Assembly (NCBI GenBank): GCA_014799485.1
Contig: JAAVHY010000051.1
Span: forward strand, 1-8,060
Reading direction: 5' to 3'
Origin: Clostridiales bacterium
Lineage (GTDB): Bacteria; Bacillota_A; Clostridia; Oscillospirales; Oscillospiraceae
DNA length: 8,060 nucleotides
Below the pieces are notes generated by a model, which did not search any database, had not been told where the DNA came from, and was given only the letters and a program-made list of their open reading frames with translations. A program made the position numbers and the translations under genes. This document shows positions 1-5,972 of the stretch, piece after piece (the first letter of the stretch is position 1; every line of letters begins with the position of its first letter).

Positions 1-648
1 CTCATCGCCACAAATCCCACAGACGGCTGTGCCCTCCCGAAGCTGGAACACAGAGAAATGAAGACCCTTTCAGTGGAACAACTGGCATCCTTCCTGCACG
101 AGGCACAGGAGAGCGGCGTATTCGAACTCTACTACATCGAGTTGGCCACAGGCCTTCGCCGGGGTGAACTGCTGGGGTTGAAGTGGGAGGATATTGACCT
201 GGAACAGGGTATCATCCACGTCCGGCGGCAGATTGCCCGAATCGATGGCGAAATCGTGGAAGCTCCTCTGAAAACGAAAAATTCTTATCGGAGCGTGTCC
301 ATCGGGCAGGACTCAGTGGAAATTCTCAAGGAACAGCAGAGAAAGACCAACAGCGAGTATGTATTTTCCTCACCCACAGGCGGCCCCATCTCCCCGGACT
401 GCGTACTGAAAATGCTCCATCGGGTGCTGAAACGGGCGGGATTGCCGGAAATCCGCTTCCATGATATGCGTCACACTTTTGCCACAGTAGTGTTGCAGAA
501 CGGCGTAGACATCAAAACCGTGAGCGGGATGCTGGGCCACTACAGTGCAGGCTTCACCCTGGACACCTACGCCCATGTGACCACAGCGGCGCAGCGTCAG
601 GCGGCAAATACCATGAGCAGTATCCTATCCAATGCTGCCGGAAACTAA
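1..648 (+). CDS. int: Tyrosine recombinase (integrase), 5' end cut by window edge
   Basis: C-terminal part of a phage/ICE-type tyrosine integrase, which cuts and rejoins DNA at attachment sites. The frame is open to base 1 (215 codons visible), so the ATG at 58 is an internal methionine and the true start lies outside. The whole catalytic domain is visible: first Arg in TGLRRGELLGLKW (about base 157), the beta-hairpin Lys region KTKNSYRSV, the HDMRHTFAT box with His and the second Arg, LGH, and the nucleophile Tyr in DTYAH near the end. The N-terminal arm-binding and most of the core-binding domain are missing from view. It ends 122 bases before a tRNA fragment with repeats around it, so its own attachment site is probably next door. 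No frameshift is seen. Family call is sure; the exact element type is inferred. Confidence 0.95.
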   Translation, partial: LIATNPTDGCALPKLEHREMKTLSVEQLASFLHEAQESGVFELYYIELATGLRRGELLGLKWEDIDLEQGIIHVRRQIARIDGEIVEAPLKTKNSYRSVSIGQDSVEILKEQQRKTNSEYVFSSPTGGPISPDCVLKMLHRVLKRAGLPEIRFHDMRHTFATVVLQNGVDIKTVSGMLGHYSAGFTLDTYAHVTTAAQRQAANTMSSILSNAAGN

Positions 649-664
649 CCGAACATTTCCCCGT

Positions 665-710
665 ATGGGTCAGCGCATGGGTCTTGTGAAAAATTGAAAT
701 TTTGACCACA
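665..710. repeat. Putative integrase arm-type repeats, integrase side of att core
   Basis: Two direct copies of ATGGGTC (665-671 and 677-683) stand 12 bases apart. An inverted copy TTTTGACC (700-707, GGTCAAAA on the minus strand) follows. The same GGTCA kernel recurs on the other side of the tRNA core at 934-969. Tyrosine integrases of this family bind short repeats on both arms of attP, so these are candidate arm sites. The assignment is inferred from position and similarity. Confidence 0.45.
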
Positions 711-733
711 CAAAAAAGTGAGCAGAAACAAAG

Positions 734-769
734 AAAATCCTCTGATTTCACAGGAAATCAGAGGATTTT
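734..769. terminator. Bidirectional rho-independent terminator
   Basis: A perfect 15-base inverted repeat (734-748 with 755-769) closes a 6-base loop. It has a T run on the plus side (765-770) and TTTTCTTTG on the minus side. It can end integrase transcription on the plus strand. It also sits directly behind the CCA end of the tRNA fragment on the minus strand, exactly where a tRNA gene's own terminator would be. Confidence 0.85.
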
Positions 770-815
<46 letters not shown>

Positions 816-827
816 GCGCACCGGGTC

Positions 828-899
828 TTTTCTTGTCCTTTCATTTCGGCCCGTTTCACGCTGTTTCTTTGCGTTTCAGTACGGTTTTCGTTCCATTTC
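828..899. repeat. Helically phased TTTC tracts beside the att core
   Basis: TTTC starts at 829, 839, 844, 854, 864, 874, 886 and 896, so most copies are 10 bases apart (one step of 5, one of 12). Short T tracts on one face of the helix are typical of bent DNA or of a protein-binding array. No reading frame here looks coding. The position next to the att core suggests a role in the recombination complex, but this is inferred. Confidence 0.5.
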
Positions 900-933
900 G
901 TTCGCCCTCGTATTGCCTCATTCATCCTATCAG

Positions 934-976
934 GAGGTCAAATTGAGGTCAAGGAAAAATCGAAGGTCAGACCTCC
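934..976. repeat. Putative arm-type repeats, far side of att core
   Basis: GAGGTCAA occurs at 934-941 and 945-952, 11 bases apart. A third, imperfect copy GAAGGTCA lies at 962-969 and forms the palindrome AGGTC-A-GACCT (964-974). GGAGGTC (933-939) and GACCTCC (970-976) form an outer inverted pair. The shared GGTCA kernel with the integrase side suggests that this is the second arm of an attP site. The stretch 649-1010 holds no supportable gene besides these att elements and the terminator. Confidence 0.5.
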
Positions 977-1010
977 ACTGATTGTCAGCTGTCCATCTGA
1001 TATGGGCGGC

Positions 1011-1316
1011 TCATTTCATATTGTCGATCACGTCAGAAATCAACTGCTTTTGATGTTTTGTCAAAGTAGACCACTTTTGAAACATTTCCATTTGTTCTTC
1101 GCTTAACTCCACTAAGTTGTCAGAGCCAGAGAAGAACTGCGAGAGTGTGATTCCAAAACCCTGACAGATTGCCTCTAAGGTTGGGACGCTGGGCGCTGTG
1201 TGCCGGGTAAACATATTCGTAATGGTAGACTGTGACAGGCCAGATTCCTTTGCTAAACGATATTCCGTCCAGCCACGGGCCTGCATATAACTGCGTATGC
1301 GTTCAAGCGTATCCAT
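1011..1316 (-). CDS. XRE-family helix-turn-helix repressor (101 aa)
   Basis: Small DNA-binding protein with one Cro/C1-type HTH domain at about residues 5-62 (RLAKESGLSQSTITNMF is the recognition region; PSVPTLEAICQGFGI completes the fold). A short C-terminal tail of about 35 residues (LSEEQMEMFQKW...) resembles the dimer tails of small Firmicutes phage/ICE regulators. The ATG is preceded by AGGAGGG five bases upstream, so the start is firm. The gene is divergent from the surface protein; a short dyad (1364-1377) in its own leader is a candidate operator. It probably represses its own gene and perhaps the neighbour or the mobile element. Partner genes of a toxin-antitoxin pair are not seen. 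Exact target unknown. Confidence 0.9.
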   Translation of the reverse strand: MDTLERIRSYMQARGWTEYRLAKESGLSQSTITNMFTRHTAPSVPTLEAICQGFGITLSQFFSGSDNLVELSEEQMEMFQKWSTLTKHQKQLISDVIDNMK

Positions 1317-1363
1317 GCCATCCCTCCTGTAAATAGTTTAAGCCCAAGATGGGATGTATAGTA

Positions 1364-1377
1364 TTACGCTAACGTAA
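1364..1377. promoter_or_regulatory. Candidate operator dyad upstream of the XRE gene
   Basis: TTACG and CGTAA form a perfect inverted repeat around four bases (CTAA). On the minus strand it lies about 50 bases before the XRE start and just ahead of TATACA, a plausible -10 box, so a repressor bound here would block the XRE promoter. It is also 22 bases before the plus-strand -35 box at 1399. Binding by the 1011-1316 protein is inferred. Confidence 0.5.
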
Positions 1378-1398
1378 AGAAAATAAAATACATATGGG

Positions 1399-1427
1399 TT
1401 GCAATATTTTTTCAGATGGGGTATACT
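1399..1427 (+). promoter_or_regulatory. Sigma-A-type promoter P1 of the surface-protein gene
   Basis: TTGCAA (1399-1404) and TATACT (1422-1427) are separated by 17 bases, a near-consensus vegetative promoter. Transcription would start near 1434 and give a leader of about 135 bases before the start codon at 1568. The -10 region GGTATACTGTT is identical over 11 bases to that of the kinase gene on the minus strand (5262-5272). Confidence 0.7.
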
Positions 1428-1480
1428 GTTTTTGTTCTCCCAACAAAACCGAATCAATTGTTAGATGTGCCCGTTCTTAT

Positions 1481-1520
1481 GCTGTCAGCTTAACACTTTT
1501 CGGTTTGTGTGGAGTATACT
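1481..1520 (+). promoter_or_regulatory. Shared 20-base element plus -10-like box (P2)
   Basis: GCTGTCAGCTTAACACTTTT (1481-1500) matches 5300-5319 at 18 of 20 positions. TTAACA inside it (1490-1495) could be a -35 box, with TATACT at 1515-1520. The gap is 19 bases, long for a normal promoter but exactly the same as in the second copy. It may be a second promoter or an activator/repressor site placed before a -10 box. Confidence 0.55.
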
Positions 1521-1541
1521 GTGTCCATCTCGGCACAAACC
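1502..1541. promoter_or_regulatory. Dyad/leader hairpin over the P2 -10 box
   Basis: GGTTTGTG (1502-1509) is perfectly complementary to CACAAACC (1534-1541). TGGA (1510-1513) pairs with TCCA (1524-1527), extending the stem to 12 pairs with a 6-base one-sided bulge. The inner loop holds TATACT. It ends 14 bases before the AAAGGAGG ribosome site. It could be a DNA operator over P2, or an RNA hairpin in transcripts from P1; the sequence cannot decide. Confidence 0.5.
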
Positions 1542-1567
1542 CAAAGATTTACAAAGGAGGCATAACA

Positions 1568-3757
1568 ATGAAAATCAAAAAAGCATTGGCACTACTGCTG
1601 GCACTGGTCCTTACGGTAGGATTGCTCCCGGGGAGGGCGCTGGCGGCGGAAGACGACGGGTTCACCGTGGTGAACACCGAGCAGGAATTGAACAGTGAGC
1701 TGAACAAAGGCACCGAAAAGATCAAGCTGGGCAAGGACATTACATCCCAAAGTCCTTTTGCACTTGAACAGAAGGTAGTCATTGATTTGGACGGCCACAC
1801 CTGGACTGATACCCGGGGTGCAGACGATTTCCTCAACATCAAAGATGGCAGCAGCGTAACTGTCCAAAACGGAACAGCGTCCTTCGGCATCATCCTCAGG
1901 GGTGGCGAGCTGACGCTGAAAGGGCTTGAACTGAACGGCGCGGTCAACTGTAACGGCGGCAAGCTGGTCTCCATGGAAGATTGTACTGTTACTGGCGGCA
2001 ACGGCTCCAACTATCCGCAGGGGATTACTGTCCGGGAAGATGGGGCGGTAGGGACGATTAAAAACTGTACCATTGATCTTACCGGCAATGAGTTGCCCAG
2101 GCCGCTGGCAGTCGGGGGCGGGTCTGTTGACGCCATTGAAGGGTGTACCATCTCTGCTACCAACAAGGGGACTGAGGAGTGGTTCTATGCAGCCGATATT
2201 GTGAGCGGCGGTTCTGTAGGATCGATCAAAAACTGTACCATCACCGCAAACGGAAAGAATTACTGCGCGGGGATTCATATTGATGAGGACAGCTCTGTGA
2301 AGGCGGTAGAGGGCTGCGCCATCACGGTCAAAAACACGGCTGCTGATACGCCGAATGACGATGGTATCTACGTCAGCGGTAAAATCGGGACGGTGAAAGA
2401 GTGCAAAATCACTGCTCGTTCCGCTATAAGGGGTGAAGGAAAAATCGACGAGATTTCCGGCTGTACCCTAAACGCGGAATATGGCTGCATTAGTGCCTAT
2501 TCTATAGGTTCCATTTTAAGCAACACCATGACTGCTACGGGAACCTATGGCAGAGGCATAGAAGTTATAGGCTCCGTCGGGACCATTGCTTATAATTCGG
2601 TCAAGGCCAATAGCTCCCTTTTGGTTGTCCAGCAGAATGGCAAGGTGGAAACTGTCAACGGCAATGTGGCAAATCAGGCCATTGATTTCAACGCAGGCGG
2701 GGAGATCGGCACCATCTCCGGCAATGCCATCCTGGGAATTTCGAACTATTACGGCACCATTGATTTGGTTGGCTGGAACATCTTCAGCGGGGGCCTGGAC
2801 GCGGTACTTAACGAGGGCACCATCAAGAAAATCGACACCACCAACCCCGTGGACAGTCTGGACAAAGGCCAGTGGTATTATGAGGCTATGGCCTATGCCT
2901 ATGAGGAGGGCCTGACCATAGGAATCCCCAGCGCTGACTTCGCCCCCAACAGCAAGCTGACCCGGGCCATGCTGACCCAAATGCTCTGGAACCTGGAGGA
3001 GTGGCCCGCACCCGGCAATGGGAAGTTTACCGATGTAGCAAGCGGTGCGTGGTATCGGAACTCGGTAAACTGGGCGGCAGATAAGAAGGTCGTCACCGGC
3101 TACAATGGCCAGTTCATGCCAGATAACAACATCACCCGGGAGGATGTCGCGACCATCCTGTACCGCTATGTCAAGCAGAACGGCGGCGACGTATCCGGCA
3201 AAGCAGACCTGTCCAGCTACACGGATGCCTCCAAGGTCAGCTCTTACGCACAGGAGGCAATGCAGTGGGCTGTGGCCGAGAAATTGATCCGGGGCTCGTC
3301 GGGCGCACTGAACCCCAAGGGAAACACGACCTGCGCTGAAATGGCAACCATCATGATGCGTCTTGTGGAGGGGCCGGAGGAACCCCAGCCTGTGATGTCT
3401 GTGAATCTGGTGTCTGGTACCTGGGTGTCGGATGGCGACACCCTGTACGATGATACTGACGGGCACAAGCTCTTTGATTTGAAATCCGTCAAAGGGAATA
3501 CGTTGACCTTTACCTTGGAGAGCGTTGGTGCAGCACCATATTATCGCATTGCCAGCACCTATCCCATCACTGTGACGCTGGTAAACGGCAAAGCCACGTT
3601 TCCTGTCAATGACAGCTGGGGTAATTCCGGGACGGGCGTAATCACCGTGAAAGGGGATTACTGTATCCATATCACGGTAGATATTACCTCGTCTGACCCC
3701 AACGCCTTGTGGGACATTGCAATGGACTCGGATTTCTACCCGTATGGGTACATGTAA
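1568..3757 (+). CDS. Secreted right-handed beta-helix protein with three SLH domains (729 aa)
   Basis: Exported cell-wall-attached protein. The ATG at 1568 is chosen because AAAGGAGG lies 6 bases upstream and a clean signal peptide starts there (KIKK, hydrophobic core to about residue 20, cleavage after ALA near 26); the open frame back to 1394 has no such signals. Residues about 100-420 are beta-helix coils with a repeating GTIKNCTI-type unit at 162, 188, 218, 245, 274, 294, 314, 338, 361 and 381. Three SLH repeats follow (about 432-478, 487-537, 550-601), which in this family hold proteins to pyruvylated wall polymers. A 120-residue beta-rich C-terminal domain (610-729) is not recognised. 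Beta-helices of this class often bind or cleave glycans, but no catalytic set is evident, so adhesin or passive surface role is as likely. Monocistronic, with its own terminator. Confidence 0.9.
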   Translation: MKIKKALALLLALVLTVGLLPGRALAAEDDGFTVVNTEQELNSELNKGTEKIKLGKDITSQSPFALEQKVVIDLDGHTWTDTRGADDFLNIKDGSSVTVQNGTASFGIILRGGELTLKGLELNGAVNCNGGKLVSMEDCTVTGGNGSNYPQGITVREDGAVGTIKNCTIDLTGNELPRPLAVGGGSVDAIEGCTISATNKGTEEWFYAADIVSGGSVGSIKNCTITANGKNYCAGIHIDEDSSVKAVEGCAITVKNTAADTPNDDGIYVSGKIGTVKECKITARSAIRGEGKIDEISGCTLNAEYGCISAYSIGSILSNTMTATGTYGRGIEVIGSVGTIAYNSVKANSSLLVVQQNGKVETVNGNVANQAIDFNAGGEIGTISGNAILGISNYYGTIDLVGWNIFSGGLDAVLNEGTIKKIDTTNPVDSLDKGQWYYEAMAYAYEEGLTIGIPSADFAPNSKLTRAMLTQMLWNLEEWPAPGNGKFTDVASGAWYRNSVNWAADKKVVTGYNGQFMPDNNITREDVATILYRYVKQNGGDVSGKADLSSYTDASKVSSYAQEAMQWAVAEKLIRGSSGALNPKGNTTCAEMATIMMRLVEGPEEPQPVMSVNLVSGTWVSDGDTLYDDTDGHKLFDLKSVKGNTLTFTLESVGAAPYYRIASTYPITVTLVNGKATFPVNDSWGNSGTGVITVKGDYCIHITVDITSSDPNALWDIAMDSDFYPYGYM

Positions 3758-3767
3758 CCCCAGAAAA

Positions 3768-3810
3768 AGAAGAAGCCCCACCCTGTTCAAAGCGGGGTGG
3801 GGTTTCTTTT
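3768..3810. terminator. Bidirectional terminator between convergent genes
   Basis: CCCCACCC (3776-3783) pairs with GGGTGGGG (3795-3802), with G-C and T-G pairs toward a 7-base loop and A/T pairs extending the foot. Plus-strand RNA ends in TTTCTTTT, minus-strand RNA in TTCTTCTTTTTC. It serves the surface-protein gene and the kinase operon, which converge here. Confidence 0.9.
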
Positions 3811-3822
3811 ATAGACGTTCCG

Positions 3823-4533
3823 TCATTTTCTTAACATCTCCCAAAGCTGTGTGGTCTCCTCAATGGCCCCCACGTCCAGGACACACTGGATTACACCGCC
3901 AGCTTCCATTTTGTCCAACACCGCCTGGGGCACCAAATCCACGAAACCCACCCGGTAGAAAGTACAGGCGGCAAAGTTGACGATACCCGCCCGCTCGTGG
4001 CTGTCATCCCGGCTGTACTGATAGGGGCCGGTGATCTCGCAGATGTAATAATACCCGTCGGCGTCCCGAACCCACACCAGGTTCACATAGTCGGTGGCGG
4101 TCATGTTCTCGAAGCTGTCCAGCGTGGCGTTCAACAGGGTGTCACCGGGATAGGCCCCCTCCTGTGTCCGCAGGGCACGGTATCCGCTGACGGTCTCAGG
4201 TGTCCCGCTCAGCCCCCAGCCAAAGCCAACAATATCCTGCTCCATGCAGAACGCGAAGGAATCCACCCCGCCATTTGGCCGGAGCTGCATCGTCCAGACA
4301 ACAACAGCTTTTTCTCCCTGCAAGCGCCCCATGGCGAAGAATAAGACAGCGGCAATGACGGCAACCAGCGCGGCGGAGCACAACAAAAACAGTCCCGTGC
4401 GCTTTCCTCCGGCGTTTTGAATGGGAATGCCTGACACTTCCTGGCCCGGTTCCAGCTGTCGCATACAGGCGGGGCAGAAGTTCGCGTCCGGGTGCAGGGC
4501 CTCGCCGCAGTTTGGGCATTGTTTCATCTCCAT
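3823..4533 (-). CDS. Zinc-ribbon, single-span membrane protein (236 aa), kinase operon
   Basis: Start at 4533 chosen because GGAG lies 8 bases upstream; the frame is open further upstream but overlaps the kinase without a ribosome site. N-terminal zinc ribbon with CPNC (C6, C9) and CPAC (C20, C23), a linker, one membrane segment at about residues 46-69, then about 165 residues. KR just before the span suggests that the zinc ribbon is inside and the C-terminal domain outside. That domain (VGFGWGL, YVNLVWVRDADGYYYICEITGPY, IVNFAACTFYRVGFVDLVP) recalls small beta-barrel domains I associate with restriction-linked hypothetical proteins, but only by memory of pattern. It starts inside the last codons of the kinase (10-base overlap), so the two are translationally coupled; it may be kinase substrate, membrane anchor or sensor. 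Function unknown. Confidence 0.88.
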   Translation of the reverse strand: MEMKQCPNCGEALHPDANFCPACMRQLEPGQEVSGIPIQNAGGKRTGLFLLCSAALVAVIAAVLFFAMGRLQGEKAVVVWTMQLRPNGGVDSFAFCMEQDIVGFGWGLSGTPETVSGYRALRTQEGAYPGDTLLNATLDSFENMTATDYVNLVWVRDADGYYYICEITGPYQYSRDDSHERAGIVNFAACTFYRVGFVDLVPQAVLDKMEAGGVIQCVLDVGAIEETTQLWEMLRK

Positions 4534-5240
4534 CGGCCCAGCTCCTTTTCCAGCCTCTGGACATTGGGATAACGCTTGTCCGGGGCGATTTGCGTACACT
4601 TTTGGATGACCCGGGCCAGCCGTTTGCCCGGGTAGAGCCGCCGGGAAGGGTGCTCCCCCGTCAGCATGACGTTGAGCAAGATACCCAGGGAGAAAATGTC
4701 CGTCCTGTTGTCGGTCTGGGCGATACCGAACTGCTCCGGGGCGGCAAAACCCGTAGTGCCAATGATGACTGTGTCGTTGACCTGATAGGACTTATAAAAT
4801 CTGGCCGCGCCGTAGTCGATGAGCTTCACCCTGCCCTCCCGGTCTATCATCACATTCTCCGGCTTGATGTCCCGGTGGATGATGCCCAGGGAGTGAAGCA
4901 CCGCCAGCACCCCGCACAGCTCCTTAACAATATTCACCGCCTCGGCCTCGGCGTATGTCTGTGTCTTAAGGGCTTCCGCAATCGTGGTGCCGTCAATGAA
5001 CTCTTCCAGAACGACCACACGGGAGCCGTCCTGTGCTACCTCGTAGACCACGGGGATATTGGGATGGGATATTTTTTGCAGGGCTTCATATACCTCCCCA
5101 CTGCCGGTAAAGCCCCGCACAATCATATCCGTGTGCAGGGTGTTGTGGCGCATGACCTGCACATTGGACTGCTCTCCCTGTTTCAACACCTTGACCGAAG
5201 TATAGTACCGCGCCAGTTCCCCTCTCAGCCAATCAAGCAC
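4524..5240 (-). CDS. Hanks-type Ser/Thr protein kinase, soluble (238 aa)
   Basis: Eukaryotic-like kinase made of a bare catalytic domain with no membrane span or sensor domain. Visible motifs: catalytic loop HRDIKPENVM (Asp124, Lys126, Asn129), metal-binding DYG in place of DFG (142-144), activation-segment end GFAAPEQFG (APE 167-169), and DIFSLG (Asp181). The glycine-rich loop is degenerate (KQGEQSNVQVM), and the usual beta-3 lysine appears to be Arg42 in MIVRGF. It has the invariant Glu candidate region before HPNIPVVYEV. Start is GTG at 5240 behind AGGGGG; another GTG two codons upstream is possible. It heads an operon with the zinc-ribbon membrane protein and is divergent from the 5369 XRE gene. 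Phosphorylation targets are inferred to be these neighbours. It is probably active, but the Arg substitution leaves room for a pseudokinase. Confidence 0.93.
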   Translation of the reverse strand: MLDWLRGELARYYTSVKVLKQGEQSNVQVMRHNTLHTDMIVRGFTGSGEVYEALQKISHPNIPVVYEVAQDGSRVVVLEEFIDGTTIAEALKTQTYAEAEAVNIVKELCGVLAVLHSLGIIHRDIKPENVMIDREGRVKLIDYGAARFYKSYQVNDTVIIGTTGFAAPEQFGIAQTDNRTDIFSLGILLNVMLTGEHPSRRLYPGKRLARVIQKCTQIAPDKRYPNVQRLEKELGRWR

Positions 5241-5261
5241 ACGCTCACCCCCTCATTTTTC

Positions 5262-5273
5262 AACAGTATACCA
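5262..5273 (-). promoter_or_regulatory. Extended -10 promoter of the kinase operon
   Basis: On the minus strand TGGTATACT is an extended -10 (TGn plus TATACT at 5265-5270), about 25 bases before the GTG start. No good -35 is seen (TGTAGA at 19 bases or TAGATT at 17), which fits an extended -10 or an activated promoter. The 11 bases GGTATACTGTT are identical to P1 of the surface-protein gene. Confidence 0.55.
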
Positions 5274-5299
5274 CAGACTGCGCCCGAAATCTACATTAA

Positions 5300-5339
5300 G
5301 CAGACAGCTTAACACTTTACAAATTGGGTATGGTATGAT
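5300..5339 (+). promoter_or_regulatory. XRE-gene promoter with shared 20-base element
   Basis: The element at 5300-5319 matches 1481-1500 at 18 of 20 bases. TTAACA (5309-5314) and TATGAT (5334-5339) are 19 bases apart, as in the other copy. TGG before TATGAT gives an extended -10. Transcription would start near 5346, about 23 bases before the start codon. It lies back to back with the kinase promoter in a 128-base divergent region. Confidence 0.6.
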
Positions 5340-5368
5340 AAAAAGGCTCAGAAAGAAGGTGTCGGAGC

Positions 5369-5794
5369 ATGGAGGAAAAATCCACCAGCGGCCTTATGTC
5401 CGAGTTGATGAAATCAGAAAGCTTTGATGGCTATATCAAAGCAAACAACGAACTGCTCAAAACGAAGTCTGTCTCCGACCATATCAACCAGATCATAGCT
5501 TGCAAAGGCTTGGCCCGTGCCGATGTGGCGAAAACGTCCGGCCTGAACGTGATTTACGCCTATCAGGTCATGGCGGGGTCTCGCAAGCCAACGCGGGACA
5601 AGCTTCTGTGCCTATGCAAGGCAATGGGCCTGACCGTAGACGAGGTGCAGGAGCTGTTGAAGCACTGCGGATATGCCCCGCTCTATCCCCGCAGGAAACG
5701 GGACGCGGTGATCCTCTTTGTCTGGGAGAGGTGCAGTGGAACATTGGGTATCAACGAAGCCCTGTTTCAGAACGGAGAAAAAACATTGTGTTGA
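5369..5794 (+). CDS. XRE-family regulator divergent from the kinase (141 aa)
   Basis: DNA-binding protein with a HTH domain at about residues 36-92 (DHINQIIACKGLARADVAK, then SGLNVIYAYQVMAGSRKPT and DKLLCLCKAMGLTVDEV). A basic patch LYPRRKRD (about 105-112) and a short C-terminal helical part (AVILFVWERC, LGINEALFQNG) follow. The N-terminal 30 residues are acidic/polar. AGAAGG nine bases upstream supports the ATG. Regulators of this shape are, to my memory, often found beside Ser/Thr kinases in gut Firmicutes, and the shared divergent promoter region makes it the natural regulator of the kinase operon and, through the repeated 20-base element, of the surface-protein gene. A phosphorylation link to the kinase is possible but unproven. 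Confidence 0.88.
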   Translation: MEEKSTSGLMSELMKSESFDGYIKANNELLKTKSVSDHINQIIACKGLARADVAKTSGLNVIYAYQVMAGSRKPTRDKLLCLCKAMGLTVDEVQELLKHCGYAPLYPRRKRDAVILFVWERCSGTLGINEALFQNGEKTLC

Positions 5795-5915
5795 GGGGTT
5801 AGAGGGCTCACAGAGCTTGGCTATCCTTTGCCGCCCCCCTTTCCCCGTGGTATCTTTAGCGCTTCCTATGAGGCTCCAGGAGGGCTACAGGGCATTCCCA
5901 GCCGAACCTTGCCAA
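5795..5915. other. Intergenic spacer, nothing supportable
   Basis: About 120 bases between the XRE regulator and the integrase terminator. I searched it for a tRNA 3' end or a core repeat that would mark the end of the right-hand element, and found none. Open frames crossing it have no ribosome site. Confidence 0.4.
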
Positions 5916-5955
5916 AAGAAAAAGCTCCACCCTGCTTGAAACGGGGTGGAGCTCT
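5916..5955 (-). terminator. Rho-independent terminator of the right-hand integrase
   Basis: AGCTCCACCC (5923-5932) pairs perfectly with GGGTGGAGCT (5944-5953). Minus-strand RNA ends in TTTTTCTTTT, a strong terminator 18 bases after the integrase stop. The plus-strand tail (CTCTTGA) is weak. Stem and loop resemble the terminator at 3768-3810. Confidence 0.88.
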
Positions 5956-5972
5956 CTTGATACAGCGATTTA

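Noticed and set aside
58..60. ATG at 58 as the start of the left integrase
   Set aside because: The frame is open to base 1 and reads like normal integrase sequence before it (PKLEHREMKTLS); there is no ribosome site.
1011..1316. Antitoxin of a toxin-antitoxin pair
   Set aside because: No small toxin gene lies beside it; the XRE gene stands alone next to the att site.
1329..1345. Third copy of the shared CAGCTTAACACTTT element (minus strand GCTTAAACTATTTACA)
   Set aside because: It needs insertions and deletions to align and lies directly at the ribosome site, so the likeness is too weak.
1394..1567. 58-codon N-terminal extension of the surface protein
   Set aside because: It covers the promoter region, has no ribosome site, and would bury the signal peptide that begins at 1568 behind AAAGGAGG.
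2516..3790. 424-codon open frame on the minus strand opposite the surface protein
   Set aside because: It is fully antisense to a convincing SLH gene, shows no domain, and its composition is that of a mirrored coding strand.
4512..5312. 266-codon plus-strand frame opposite the kinase
   Set aside because: It is a shadow of the kinase, whose HRD, DYG and APE motifs are clear; there is no ribosome site.
5795..5972. Attachment site of the right-hand element
   Set aside because: No tRNA end, core-like repeat or arm repeats could be found, so no border is claimed.
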